Positions 52,710 through 62,081 of a stretch of DNA of 64,000 nucleotides are shown here, one piece after another (position 1 is the stretch's first letter; every line of letters begins with the position of its first letter). The position numbers and the translations under genes were made by a program. The stretch lies in NCBI RefSeq assembly GCF_900110205.1, contig NZ_FOCV01000013.1, forward strand, positions 1 to 64,000, read 5' to 3'. The stretch is from Rhizobium tibeticum. Lineage in GTDB: Bacteria > Pseudomonadota > Alphaproteobacteria > Rhizobiales > Rhizobiaceae. Under the pieces are notes generated by a model. That model was not told where the DNA came from. It saw nothing but the letters and a program-made list of their open reading frames with translations, and searched no databases.

Positions 52710-54544
52710 TGCTCCCTGCCATTCTCGATCTCGCTTCGCTCAAATCCGCCTATGCATCGGGATTGTCACCTCTCGATCTCGTCGAGGTAGTGATCATCCG
52801 CCGCAATGCTTCCGACGATCCGGCGATCTTCATCACGGCGACGCCGGACGATATGCTGCGCGACGCCGCTAAGGCGCTGATGGCCCGCGCGCCCGATCCC
52901 AACAGTCTTCCGCTCTGGGGCATCCCCTTCGCGGTCAAGGACAATGTCGATGTGGCGGGGCTGCCGACGACGGCCGCCTGCCCGGCCTTCGCCTATCATC
53001 CCGACATGGACGCAACCGTGGTGGCGCGGCTCAACGCCGCCGGCGCGCTGGTTATCGGCAAGACCAATCTCGACCAGTTCGCCACCGGCCTCAACGGCAC
53101 GCGCTCGCCCCATGGCGCGCCGCGCTCGGTCTTCGATACGGATTATGTGTCGGGCGGCTCGAGCTCCGGCTCGGCCGTTGCCGTCGCTTCAGGTCTGGCG
53201 AGCTTCGCGCTCGGCACCGACACGGCCGGTTCCGGCCGCGTGCCGGCGGCCTTCAACAATCTCGTTGGCATCAAGCCGACGCCTGGGCTGGTACCGAATG
53301 TCGGCGTCGTGCCCGCCTGCCGCAGCGTCGACGTCGTCACTATTTTTGCCGCGACGGTTGGCGATGGCGTCGCGATCCGCAAGGTGATGGAGGGCTATGA
53401 CGCCGCCGATCCGTTCTCGCGCAAGGCGGCTCCCGCCAGCCTGCCCGCCTCGGGCCTCCGGATCGGCGTGCTCGACGGGGCCGAGCGGGAATTCTTCGGC
53501 AACAGGCACGTCGAAGCCCTCTATGACGCCGCGATCGAAAGAGCGCGCGTGCTCGGCGCCACCATCGTTCCCTTCGACTACGCGCCGTTCCGGCAGGCGG
53601 CCGAACTGCTCTACAACGGCCCCTGGGTCGCCGAACGGCTGGCGGCGGTGAAGGATTTTCTCGCAACGAACGCCGGCGACTTCGATCCGACCGTGCGTAC
53701 CATCATCGAGGGTGCGAAAGCCTATGATGCCGTCGCCGCCTTCGAGGGCAGATACAAGCTCGAAGCGCTGCGCCAGAAGACCAGGGAAGAGTGGGAGAAG
53801 GCGGATATCCTGATGCTGCCGACCTCGCCGACCACCTACACGGTCGAAGAGATGAAGGCGGATCCAATCGTGAAAAACGGCCATTTCGGGCGTTACACCA
53901 ACTTCGTCAATCTACTCGATTGCGCGGCCATCGCCGTTCCGGCCGGTTTTGACGCGGACGACCACCTGCCGGCCGGTGTGACGCTGATCGGCCCGGCCTT
54001 TACCGACGATGCTCTCGCCCCCTTCGCCGACGCCATGCACCGGACGTTGAATGCGGGAATGGGCAAGGATCGCGTGGCCGTAATCCCTAAGGCAAGCCGC
54101 GTGCCGCAGGCCGATGATGGCTCGGTGCCGATCGTCGTCGTCGGGGCACATCTGAGCGGCATGCCGCTCAACCACGAACTCACCTCTTCGGGCGGATACC
54201 GGCTGAAAACCTGCCGAACAGCGGGCGATTACCGTCTCTTCGCGCTGTCTGGAACCGTCCCGCCCAAACCGGGATTGGTGCGTGAGCCAAGTTTTTCGGG
54301 CAAGGGCGTGGAGGTCGAGGTCTGGGCAGTGTCACCCGAGGCCTTCGGACGCTTCGTCCAGAAAATCCCGGCACCGCTTGGCATCGGTAAGGTCTCACTG
54401 GATGACGGCACCGCGGTTTCGGGCTTTCTCTGCGAAGCCCATGCCGTTGTGGATGCACTGGATATCACCGACTTCGGCGGTTGGCGAAACTATGTCCGTG
54501 CCGGGCCAAAACAACACCTTCCTGAGAAAGGAGCGGTAGAATGA
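52709..54544 (+). CDS. atzF: allophanate hydrolase
   Basis: 611 residues. An amidase-signature domain fills residues about 20-450: catalytic Lys in FAVKDNVDVAG, the Ser-rich GGSSSGSAVAVASGLASFAL and the Ser nucleophile in GTDTAGSGRVPAAF. The C-terminal 150 residues are the allophanate-hydrolase-specific domain (VVVGAHLSGMPLNHELTSSG). It splits allophanate into two CO2 and two NH3, the last step of guanidine nitrogen release. Its start overlaps the carboxylase stop. Confidence 0.92.
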   Translation: MLPAILDLASLKSAYASGLSPLDLVEVVIIRRNASDDPAIFITATPDDMLRDAAKALMARAPDPNSLPLWGIPFAVKDNVDVAGLPTTAACPAFAYHPDMDATVVARLNAAGALVIGKTNLDQFATGLNGTRSPHGAPRSVFDTDYVSGGSSSGSAVAVASGLASFALGTDTAGSGRVPAAFNNLVGIKPTPGLVPNVGVVPACRSVDVVTIFAATVGDGVAIRKVMEGYDAADPFSRKAAPASLPASGLRIGVLDGAEREFFGNRHVEALYDAAIERARVLGATIVPFDYAPFRQAAELLYNGPWVAERLAAVKDFLATNAGDFDPTVRTIIEGAKAYDAVAAFEGRYKLEALRQKTREEWEKADILMLPTSPTTYTVEEMKADPIVKNGHFGRYTNFVNLLDCAAIAVPAGFDADDHLPAGVTLIGPAFTDDALAPFADAMHRTLNAGMGKDRVAVIPKASRVPQADDGSVPIVVVGAHLSGMPLNHELTSSGGYRLKTCRTAGDYRLFALSGTVPPKPGLVREPSFSGKGVEVEVWAVSPEAFGRFVQKIPAPLGIGKVSLDDGTAVSGFLCEAHAVVDALDITDFGGWRNYVRAGPKQHLPEKGAVE

Positions 54545-55020
54545 AGGCATTTCTGCTGACGACGTTACATGTGATCCGCGATGGGGTAGTTGCCCGAACG
54601 CTCGCTATCGGGCTGCCTCCTTCGGCCGCCTCCGACAGCCGTAAGGGGCCGGAAGGTGCTGTCGCGGTACTGGTGATCTTGATTGGACGGGTGGCGGTGC
54701 GATTGCACAGACATTGCCCACCATCGACCATTTCGCCGAGCCTACACTTTTCGCGGCGTTGTCGCTGGATCGCGCCAGTCAAACCAAGTACCACGCTCGA
54801 GCGGCATCATCGCAGCATCAGTGGTCGCCTTGTAGGGATCTGAACCGGCGGCGCCTTAACTCAGATAAGCTAAGTGCCTGATAAACCCAAATTCACGGCA
54901 TAACGCCTGCCATTTTGTTGTTTCGATCTCTGGTCCAAGTAGCTCGATGGCATTGGGGAAATCCACCTTATACGTGGGACGGCCCCGGATGTTGCTTCTT
55001 CAAAGCGCTATTTGCGTGAG
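54545..55020. other. eroded intergenic, no confident gene
   Basis: An ATG overlaps the atzF stop (54541) and opens 100 codons, but its sequence becomes low-complexity Arg/Ser and resembles no family. On the minus strand about 54870-55000 reads RGRPTYKVDFPNAIELLGPE, a protein-like piece without a start. I treat both as relics. Confidence 0.35.
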
Positions 55021-55102
55021 ATGAGCGCCCTCAGATTGTACTAACATTGTTGTAACGCATCTGCCGATACTATATAGGTTGATCATCCCGAAGGAGTCGC
55101 TG

Positions 55103-55357
55103 ATGTTGAGCGCAATCAAGAAGTTCGGCAATTCTGCCGGCGTGATAATTCCCAAGCCTTTGCTTTCCGAGCTAGGCGCGCAAGCCGGCGACGAGGTCGA
55201 TCTGCGCGTCGAAAACGGCAGGATCGTGATCGAGCGCGTGGCACGACCTGTGCGGAAAGGCTGGGCCGCGGACGCGCAGCGTCTTGCTGCTGAGCGCGAC
55301 GATGGTCTGGTCTGGCCCGAGTTCGGCAATGACGAGGACGAGACGATCGCATGGTAA
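55103..55357 (+). CDS. mazE: MazE/AbrB-type antitoxin
   Basis: ATG 55103 behind GAAGGAG; 84 residues. The swapped-hairpin AbrB fold is clear: MLSAIKKFGNSAGVIIPKPL, then AGDEVDLRVENGRIVIERV. The C-terminal acidic tail (WPEFGNDEDETIAW) is the toxin-neutralising part. It overlaps mazF by 7 bases and would both block the toxin and repress the pair's promoter. A TTGTAA/TATATA promoter lies near 55050-55076. Confidence 0.9.
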   Translation: MLSAIKKFGNSAGVIIPKPLLSELGAQAGDEVDLRVENGRIVIERVARPVRKGWAADAQRLAAERDDGLVWPEFGNDEDETIAW

Positions 55358-55671
55358 AGCGCGGTGATGTGTGGCTTGCCGCGCTTGATCCAACGGTTGG
55401 CAGTGAGATCCAGAAGACCAGGCCCTACCTGATCGTTTCGCCCCCTGAGATCCATGATCATCTGCGTACCGTCATCGCCGCGCCGATGACATCAGGAAGC
55501 CGTCCGGCTGGTTTCAGAGTCTCTATGTCGTTTCAGGGGGTGGCCGGCCTCATCCTGCTAGAGCAGACACGCGCCCTTGATAAGCGCCGCCTGGTGAAGC
55601 ATCTCGGGCAGGTGCCTGATGCCGCATTGAAGGATGCGCTAAGGGTTCTACGGGAGCTCTATGAGGAATGA
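55351..55671 (+). CDS. mazF: MazF/PemK-type endoribonuclease toxin
   Basis: 106 residues starting MVKRGDVWLAALDPTVGSEI. The MazF SH3-like barrel is complete: QKTRPYLIVSPPEIHD, VIAAPMTSGSRP, GLILLEQTRALDKRRLVKHL and a C-terminal helix. The family cuts single-stranded mRNA at short motifs. It appears intact and pairs with the overlapping antitoxin. Confidence 0.92.
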   Translation: MVKRGDVWLAALDPTVGSEIQKTRPYLIVSPPEIHDHLRTVIAAPMTSGSRPAGFRVSMSFQGVAGLILLEQTRALDKRRLVKHLGQVPDAALKDALRVLRELYEE

Positions 55672-56828
55672 AGACAATGGGACCTACACGCCGGAATTGA
55701 TCGACAATCGTCGATTTCAATCGACGCCCCCGCGCGAGGGAATTACCCAATCGACGACGAGAGCGAGGCAGGATCCGGTTCAGGTCGGCACGACAATGCG
55801 GCTTCGTCTCCATCCATGGCCCCATCGCCAACCTTTTCCATCCTCTCCGCAGCCCGAAGAGCACTACTGAACATCGCAAACTGCGAAACGCCGCCATGAA
55901 CACGTGGCGCGAAATCACCCTGTCGACCGCAGCATAAGCCGGCCCCATCGTGGCCATCCTGTGTCCGACCCAAGTTGAGGCGACGCTACCGCAAATACTT
56001 GGCGCAAGCACCGGTGGCGACCATGGTCGTAAACTGAGTACTGGCCCGTGTCTGGCCGCGCCCGTCAATATGACCATGACGAGACTCGACGACCGGTTAC
56101 TTTGGAGCAGCGTCCCTGTCCCGATCTGAGACCGGCTGCAAACAGCACCGAGTTCATTTAATCGGCCGGGGAGACGCGGCGGGCGGCTCCTTCCGGTTTC
56201 GACACAGCAGATGCTGACGTACAAGGCAGGGCGACATGCTGGTAATAGTGAAAACTCCGGCAACTATCACCAGCATGATCACCTACGTCCGCGGCCCGCA
56301 CATTTCGGGAGAAAAGCGGCGAAGCGCTTTGGCTGGCAATCAATGGCGCCCGATGACGTCCACGGCAGAGGTCAGCTTGGAGGCCGACATGCGCGCTCTC
56401 CGCGCTGTCGAGAGGCGAGGAGTAGAAAAATGCCAGGGATTCAGACACAGTTTTTCGCAAGCGCGAATGGCGGCGTATGGCGCGGCGATCAGGATAAGAC
56501 GAATCTCACCTTGATTGTCGCCGCGCAGCGGCAGACGATTTCTCGAGCAGGATGAGGCTACCGGGGAACACATTGTCATGCACCGCGCCAACCCCGACTC
56601 TGGAGGAACGCAGCGAGGTGGGCAATCGCCAGTTTTCTTAAGATCGCCGGCGATCACCCCCAGGGGCAGGCTCGTCGCGATGTTCTGCACCGCCGTCTGC
56701 CTATCGAAGACGCGTCAAAGAGCGACAATCCACCTGTTGATCTCACGCCGTTGAACCCGTTTCCGTGGTCCATCAGACGCGAGGGCGCTGAGAACTGAGT
56801 GAGGTTGTTCAGTCGCGCGACAGCAGGG
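55672..56828. other. 1.1-kb eroded region, no confident gene
   Basis: Only broken pieces were found, e.g. a plus-strand RNAAMNTWREITLSTAA ending at about 55936 that has the feel of a transposase tail, and minus-strand NIATSLPLGVIAGDLKKTGD near 56640. Neither can be assigned. A perfect 18-base hairpin CGTCGATTTCAATCGACG lies at 55709-55726, just after mazF. The region looks like decayed mobile DNA. Confidence 0.4.
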
Positions 56829-57104
56829 TCAAGCTCGGTCGTAGGTGAATGACGTCAGCAGCGTGGTCACGAAATTGCTCGCCCTTTCCTTGACGAGCAC
56901 TTCCGTCCATTCATCCGTGCCCCGGAGCCTCAGGTCCGTATAGATGCTATCGACGGCTGCTTCTTCGATGCGTTTGATATGCGCCTTGAAGGTAGCCTCG
57001 CCGCCGGCATGGTACATGTCACGGATGACCATGCGCAGGATTTCCTGGATCGCGATTTGCCAGGACGTGTTGATCGACTGGAGTTCGTTCGTATCCGGTG
57101 CCAT
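56829..57104 (-). CDS. small hypothetical protein
   Basis: ATG 57104 (MAPDTNELQSINTSWQIA) follows AGGAGCC; 91 residues. Largely helical with no membrane segment; RMVIRDMYHAGGEATFKAHI and KERASNFVTTLLTSF are regular amphipathic stretches. No family recognised. It sits beside small rhizobial proteins on the same strand. Confidence 0.6.
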   Translation of the reverse strand: MAPDTNELQSINTSWQIAIQEILRMVIRDMYHAGGEATFKAHIKRIEEAAVDSIYTDLRLRGTDEWTEVLVKERASNFVTTLLTSFTYDRA

Positions 57105-57186
57105 GGAGGCTCCTATAGTGTAAGCGAACCTCAGCATGACGTTGTCACGCTGCGGAATCGGGGGTGCCGACAACCGATGCCGGAGG

Positions 57187-57567
57187 CTAAGCTTGTCTCG
57201 CCTTGCGGTTGGCGTAGCGCCGGTCGCGCTCGGCCTTTCGCGCCGCCTCATCTTCGATCACGCGCGCTATACGGGCCTTTTCGGCGCCCTCGCGGGCTTC
57301 AGTTTCGGCCAGCGCTTCGGACTCCGCGGCTGCTCGCTGCTCTGCCGCCTGGGTCTCAACACGGACGCGCTCCTCGTGCTTCAGGCGCTCGCGTTCAACG
57401 CGTCGTTCCTCACGAGCCGAGACAATAGCCGTGCGTTCTGCCTGCCTTGCCATTTTAGCAGGTTCCGCCGCAGTTTTTGCTGCACGGTAGGCGTTGAGGA
57501 GAGAAGTCTTGGCGTCTGCGGATGCGGCTCGTCGGTCAGAGAGCTCATTGTTTCTGGCGTTCTTCAA
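57187..57567 (-). CDS. DUF6481-family small coiled-coil protein
   Basis: The family start is at TTG 57567 (KNARNNELSDRRAASADAK), preceded by AGGAT; 126 residues. Nearly all helix, rich in Ala, Arg and Glu (LKHEERVRVETQAAEQRAAA, EKARIARVIEDEAARKAERD), ending RRYANRKARQA as in other DUF6481 proteins of Rhizobiales. Function unknown; its strong charge and coiled coil suggest RNA or ribosome association. It follows another helical gene by 34 bases. Confidence 0.8.
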   Translation of the reverse strand: MKNARNNELSDRRAASADAKTSLLNAYRAAKTAAEPAKMARQAERTAIVSAREERRVERERLKHEERVRVETQAAEQRAAAESEALAETEAREGAEKARIARVIEDEAARKAERDRRYANRKARQA

Positions 57568-57601
57568 ATCTTTATCCTGATAATCGGTGTTGGCGCAGTG
57601 A

Positions 57602-57826
57602 TCAGCGCGTTTTGGTCCGTTTGGCGAGGAGGGCAGAAGTTGCTGAGGTTCGGTCGGCCAGTTCCTTCGCCAGACGAGCCTCTCGCAGCCTGGCCGTCTT
57701 GGCATCTCGGCGCTCGGCCTCAGATTCGAGCTCTTCAACTGCGTTATTCTTCGCAAAGAACTGCATCTGGACGTTGCCGAATGCGATTTCAGCCTGTTGG
57801 CGGGATCTACTATATGTTTCAGTCAT
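57602..57826 (-). CDS. small helical protein near cspA
   Basis: ATG 57826 with CAGGAG upstream; 74 residues starting MTETYSRSRQQAEIAFGNVQ and ending TSATSALLAKRTKTR. Highly charged and helical, with the ARLREARLAKE stretch typical of small Rhizobiales proteins found beside DUF6481 genes. Function unknown. Likely one transcript with the DUF6481 gene. Confidence 0.7.
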   Translation of the reverse strand: MTETYSRSRQQAEIAFGNVQMQFFAKNNAVEELESEAERRDAKTARLREARLAKELADRTSATSALLAKRTKTR

Positions 57827-57869
57827 TGAAACTCCTGACGGCTTCGACCGGTGACCCGGGACGAAAAAA

Positions 57870-57888
57870 GCCAGGCAAGATGCCTGGC
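57870..57888 (-). terminator. intrinsic terminator after cspA
   Basis: GCCAGGCA and TGCCTGGC pair around a 3-base loop; on the minus strand the stem is followed by TTTTTT. It ends the leftward cold-shock transcript. Confidence 0.85.
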
Positions 57889-57952
57889 CTCGATTGAATA
57901 TGCGCTTCCGGCAGTGCCAGTACATCCGTGGTCAAAGGGAAGCAGATATCAA

Positions 57953-58162
57953 TTAAGCGGACTGCAGATTGCAGGCCGACATTTTGCCCGACTTCATGTC
58001 GCGCTCAAGGTCGTAGCCGATCTTCTGGCCTTCGACGATTTCGCGCATACCAGCGCGTTCGACAGCCGAGATATGCACGAATGCGTCTGCGCCGCCGTTG
58101 TCAGGCTGGATAAAGCCGAAGCCTTTGGTGGAATTGAACCATTTTACTGTGCCAGTGGTCAT
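57953..58162 (-). CDS. cspA: cold-shock protein (CspA family)
   Basis: ATG 58162 (MTTGTVKWFNSTKGFGFIQP); 69 residues. Both RNA-binding motifs are present, KGFGFI and DAFVHI. Cold-shock proteins melt RNA secondary structure; several paralogues are usual in rhizobia and not all respond to cold. The terminator at 57870-57888 follows it. It heads a group of small charged proteins that may share stress roles. Confidence 0.95.
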   Translation of the reverse strand: MTTGTVKWFNSTKGFGFIQPDNGGADAFVHISAVERAGMREIVEGQKIGYDLERDMKSGKMSACNLQSA

Positions 58163-58776
58163 GATGAACCCTTTCAAAGCATAGAGTGAGGAACCGCGGA
58201 AGCGACGCTTTGCGGACGGTGGTAACGACTATTTTGAAAGGAAGTTCGTTTAGAACGCGGTGCCAATCGCGCGGTAGACAAAGCTCGGCAAGCAAAAGAT
58301 CGATAAACCATCAATAGCGACATAGGCGAGGAAGTCAACCGATAGTTTTGGCGGCGCAGGTTCGCCGTCTTCTACCGCGTGACCATCTCCATCGTCTGGG
58401 CTGCGTCTTGGAGCTTCGACCGTAGCCGGGAATGCGCCGGCTCGTGTCCGATGGTGCCAGCTGCAAAGGTGTCGGCGGTGACGCCCACCGCAGCTCCGAG
58501 ACGGCAGCCGACCCGCCCTCGCGAATACGTCCGCCAGTCGTCCCGGAGCAATCGCCGTGGCATGGATGCCGGCAGGCAGCGTAGGAAGCGCTGAGACAAC
58601 GCGCGAAGACATTGAGAGGGCAGCGCTCCGAAAGACCGTGTGAGTAATCGCTTGGCAAAGCGGTAACATCAATCGCGAGCCAGGTGTCTCGAGGGCGGGC
58701 AATCCGGACTGCGAGCGACAATGGTCGAACTCGCCTGGTATGGTTGCGGCATCAACCGAAATCGACGTTAGCGTAA
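58163..58776. other. eroded region upstream of cspA, no confident gene
   Basis: The first 100 bases should contain the cspA promoter and leader. Further right only a minus-strand piece GAAVGVTADTFAAGTIGHEP (about 58380-58500) looks protein-like; no family or start could be assigned. Confidence 0.35.
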
Positions 58777-58919
58777 TGGTTCAAAGAGCGCGTCGCACGC
58801 AACGCCGGCCGTCCAAAAGACCGATGATCGTGGCGCTGGCCCGCAAGCTGCTCGTCGCACTCTGGAAGTATGTGAACTCCGGCGTCGTGATCGAAGGCGC
58901 AATCATGAGAGTCGCCTGA
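58777..58919 (+). mobile_element. IS110-family transposase remnant (C-terminus)
   Basis: The frame ends RPMIVALARKLLVALWKYVN then GVVIEGAIMRVA and TGA at 58917-58919, the standard IS110 C-terminus (AIVALARKLLIALWR). A second frame just upstream reads WFKERVARNAGRPK, the preceding family segment, so one frameshift lies near 58820. The rest of the element is missing. Confidence 0.75.
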
Positions 58920-59347
58920 GCCAACAACCGCTGAGAAACACAGTTTCTAATCGTCAGGGCCTGATCAGTCCTGACGGATCCAGGGGAACGGACCGGGAAT
59001 CTTTTTGCCTTTAGCTGCCGATCTTGAGTTTGGTCCCGTTCTCCTGAGCCCGTTCCCGTCGAAAGCGGGTTAGTGGTGCAGCCGTAACAAGCGGCGACCG
59101 GATGTGAGATTGTACAGGCCCGGGGACGGGCCGGTAAATTGCAATGGGCTCAGACCGTGGATCCACTTACGAAGGAGCAATTCGATACCACGTGAATGAA
59201 CCATTGACAAAAATCCTGATGTGAACGGGATAGAACCGGCGTGGCTAATCGCATTTTGCGTAAGCAAGTGGTAGATCACAGCCTGCTGAGTATGAGCTGT
59301 CGAGCATCATCTTCAGAGAGAAACCTCGGACGGACGGAGAGCTTTTG
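58920..59347. other. intergenic, no gene seen
   Basis: No convincing coding frame or known RNA. A short hairpin GGCCCG-GGGA-CGGGCC occurs at about 59118-59133. Confidence 0.35.
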
Positions 59348-59524
59348 ATGGGCTGGAAAACAGCGAAGATCGAATACGTGAATGGTTATAAGATCGTTGA
59401 AGTTGATGGGCCTACCTTCAAAGTCTACGATGGTGACCGTCAGCTCGGGGATGATTTCCCCTATCCCGGCGAGGCTGCTGCTTACGCCACCTCTTTGCCA
59501 AATCGGGATCATTCACGCCGCTAG
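59348..59524 (+). CDS. 58-residue hypothetical protein
   Basis: ATG 59348 with GGAGAG about 9 bases upstream. The product MGWKTAKIEYVNGYKIVEVD continues FKVYDGDRQLGDDFPYP and ends PNRDHSRR. It is a compact strand-rich sequence with sensible codon use. No family recognised. It precedes rsgA by 34 bases and may share its transcript. Confidence 0.55.
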   Translation: MGWKTAKIEYVNGYKIVEVDGPTFKVYDGDRQLGDDFPYPGEAAAYATSLPNRDHSRR

Positions 59525-59558
59525 GCGAGAAGCAGCGAAAATCATTGAGAAACGCGTT

Positions 59559-60612
59559 ATGGCAACCTTACCGGATGCGGACCAAGATTTGACCAGCTCC
59601 CCCCTTTTTTCACCGCTGGAACTGCTTGGGTGGTCTGAATTCTTCGCGGACCAGGTCCAACCCGGCGAAGCGGACCTGATTCCCAGACGCGTCGCTTCAG
59701 TTCACCGGGCACGCATCGAGGCGATCGATGTCACCGGGCCGGTCGGACTGGAACTTCCAGCCAATACCAATACTGCTGACTTCGCGGTGGGCGACTGGGT
59801 TCTTGCCGATCCGCTGACCGACATGCTTATGAGCCGTCTCGACCGAAAAAGCGTCTTTCAACGACGCACGGAAGGGGGGGCGTGGCCAGCAACTTGTTGC
59901 CGCCAACGTCGACACCCTGTTGATCGTGACCTCGTGCAACGCCGATTTTGATCTTGCTCGGCTGGAACGTTACCTGATCATGGCCAACCAGGCCGGAAGC
60001 AATCCCGTAATTGTGCTGACGAAGGCTGACACCGCCGAAGATGCTGGCCTGTTCCAGGGGCAAGCTGAGGCTTTGCAACGGGACCTGCCTGTCATTGCCT
60101 TGAATGGGCGCTCCGCGGACGCCGTGTCCCTGTTGAGGCCCTGGTGCGGCATCGGCCAGACGGTTGCGCTGGTGGGATCCTCCGGTGTCGGAAAATCGAC
60201 GCTTGTGAACACAATGACCGGGTCTGAATCTGACACAAAGCAAAAAACAGGCACCATCCGCGAATACGACGCGCAAGGCCGACACACAACCACGGCGCGA
60301 TCGCTGCATGGGATTTCAGGCGGCGGCTGGGTCATCGATACACCGGGAATAAGAACGCTTTACGTGAGTGATGTTGTCGACGGTATAGACACCCTCTTTG
60401 CTGAAATAACCGAACTGGCGCCGCTTTGCCGCTTTCGCGATTGCACCCACGCCCATGAACCGGGGTGCGCCGTCCAGGCAGCTGTCGCAAGCGGTGCCCT
60501 GGTTGCCGATCGCGTGGAACGCTGGCGGAACCTGCTCGCAGAAAACCGCCACCGAACACCGGTCGTGAGCGGACCACGCGGCAACAAGATCGTTCGCAAG
60601 AAGAAATTTTGA
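59559..60612 (+). pseudogene. rsgA: RsgA-like ribosome-assembly GTPase, +1 frameshift in a G run
   Basis: From ATG 59559 (MATLPDADQDLTSSPLF) the protein reads the OB-domain segment RRVASVHRARIEAIDVTGPV to RKSVFQRRTEGG. At the G7 run 59874-59880 one G too many shifts the frame. The correct frame resumes as GQQLVAANVDTLLIVTSCNA and continues to 60612 with the circularly permuted GTPase motifs TKAD (G4), GSSGVGKST (G1) and DTPG (G3), and the zinc motif CRFRDCTHAHEPGC. The length 1054 is one base over a multiple of three. RsgA matures the 30S subunit; this would be an extra accessory copy. A homopolymer error is possible. Confidence 0.85.
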
Positions 60613-60628
60613 AAGTATTGAACGCTTG

Positions 60629-60811
60629 TTACGGCGACGGCAGGTTGTCGAACATGATCGGAACCTGATTGCCCAGAACATCCTTCAAGGCCGGGCCCGA
60701 GCCCTTATAGGGGATATGTTCCATGTCCACCCCGGCCATTGCCTTGAAGAGTCTCCGGAAAGATGAGGTCGCAGCTTCCGCTGCATATCCCGTCGCATTG
60801 AAATCCTTCAA
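60629..60811 (-). pseudogene. remnant of a Bug/TctC-type binding protein
   Basis: The minus strand reads [20 protein letters not shown] then [20 protein letters not shown] and NLPSP before a stop. This is the conserved core of tripartite tricarboxylate transporter receptors ([39 protein letters not shown]). Both ends are missing, and no TctA or TctB gene is near. Confidence 0.75.
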
Positions 60812-61011
60812 GGCTCGTCGGCTTGGCTACATGGTCGAAAAGCGCAGCCGGAACACCGCTCGATTTCTCGAATGCAGCCAGGACCTGGACAGCACAAACA
60901 GCCACTTCAATAGCCCCCGATTTTTCTCGTCCCCACGGCGGCGAAAGATTGCGTCGAGTTCGTGAACATCTTATAATTGTATCTCATGCGCACTTCCCGT
61001 AAAAGCTTTAG

Positions 61012-61986
61012 ATGCACAATCACGATGGAACCGTTACGATGGATGCGATTCACACTGAAGGCTTCGACGCTGCTTTGACCCTGACCGATCACATTGAGCA
61101 CCTGCCGGACAGGAAGCGGCGCGAGCTGGCACGCATCATCGAGATCCTGTTTGCCGAGGTCGAGCGGTTTCAGGCAAGCAAGCTGTCGGAGAAGAGAAGC
61201 GCCGGCAAGATCCTGAAGGTCATCCTGTATGGATCCTACGCCCGGGGTGACTGGGTCGAGGATCGCCTCAGCGGCTACCGCTCCGACTACGACCTACTGA
61301 TCGTCGTCAACAAGAAGTCCTTTGCCGATGAGCATGACCTCTGGCAAGGCATCGACGAGCAGCTGTTGAAGGAGCAGATCGGCCATCGCATCGAAACGCC
61401 GGTCGTCCCGATCATCCATACATTGGAGGACGTCAACGACCAGCTCGCCCGCGGTCGTCCCTTCTTCGTCGACATCGCCAGAGACGGCATCGTCCTCTAC
61501 GAACAGCCTGGCCATCCTCTGGCACAACCGAAGCCGCTGACGGCAGAAGAGGAGCAGCGCGAAGCAACGAGATATTTTACTGATTGGTTCGATTTAGCCG
61601 TTCATTCAGTCAAGTTAGCTGAAACTAGCATCACCGATGGAGTACCGCGTCATGCAGCTTTTAATCTGCATCAGGCCACTGAGAAGTCCTATCACTGTGT
61701 ACTGTTGGTTTTGACCCTCTACAGCCCAAAGTCCCATCGAATAAAAGTCCTGCGATCGCAGGCGGAAGGTATCGACAATCGGCTTATCGCGGCGTGGCCA
61801 CGAGAGAACCGCTTTTCTCGTCGATGTTTCGAGTTGCTTTCGCGCGCATATGTAGAGGCACGATATTCCGCGAAATACGCAATCACAAACGAGGAGTTGG
61901 CCTGGTTGGTTGAGCGGGCGAAGGCTTTGCAAGATCTTGTGAAGGCGGTTTGCACAGAGCGGCTTTCATCTTCTCGGTCGCCTTGA
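61012..61986 (+). CDS. MNT-HEPN fusion protein (nucleotidyltransferase plus HEPN)
   Basis: 324 residues from ATG 61012; ATG 61039 is a possible later start. The nucleotidyltransferase domain (residues about 65-165) has LYGSYARGDW and YRSDYDLLIVV, the GSxxR...SDxDL catalytic pattern. The C-terminal HEPN domain (190-315) contains FNLHQATEKSYHCVLLVLTL and FELLSRAYVEARYS. Separate HEPN-MNT pairs are toxin-antitoxin modules in which MNT AMPylates the HEPN RNase; in this single-chain form the same control could act in cis. It lies amid other toxin-antitoxin genes. Confidence 0.8.
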   Translation: MHNHDGTVTMDAIHTEGFDAALTLTDHIEHLPDRKRRELARIIEILFAEVERFQASKLSEKRSAGKILKVILYGSYARGDWVEDRLSGYRSDYDLLIVVNKKSFADEHDLWQGIDEQLLKEQIGHRIETPVVPIIHTLEDVNDQLARGRPFFVDIARDGIVLYEQPGHPLAQPKPLTAEEEQREATRYFTDWFDLAVHSVKLAETSITDGVPRHAAFNLHQATEKSYHCVLLVLTLYSPKSHRIKVLRSQAEGIDNRLIAAWPRENRFSRRCFELLSRAYVEARYSAKYAITNEELAWLVERAKALQDLVKAVCTERLSSSRSP

Positions 61987-62081
61987 AAGGATATGAACCG
62001 CAGACCATACGATCCCAAAAAGGTTCTGGGGTGATCTGAGGAATCTAAAAGGACATCGCTAGCGGGTGCCCGCGCCCGATT

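Noticed and set aside
54541..54843. A 100-codon frame overlapping the atzF stop
   Set aside because: The overlap looks like coupling, but the sequence soon becomes Arg/Ser-rich and no conserved pattern is present.
55550..56263. A 237-codon minus-strand frame after mazF
   Set aside because: It is antisense to mazF at one end, lacks a ribosome binding site and has no recognisable domain.
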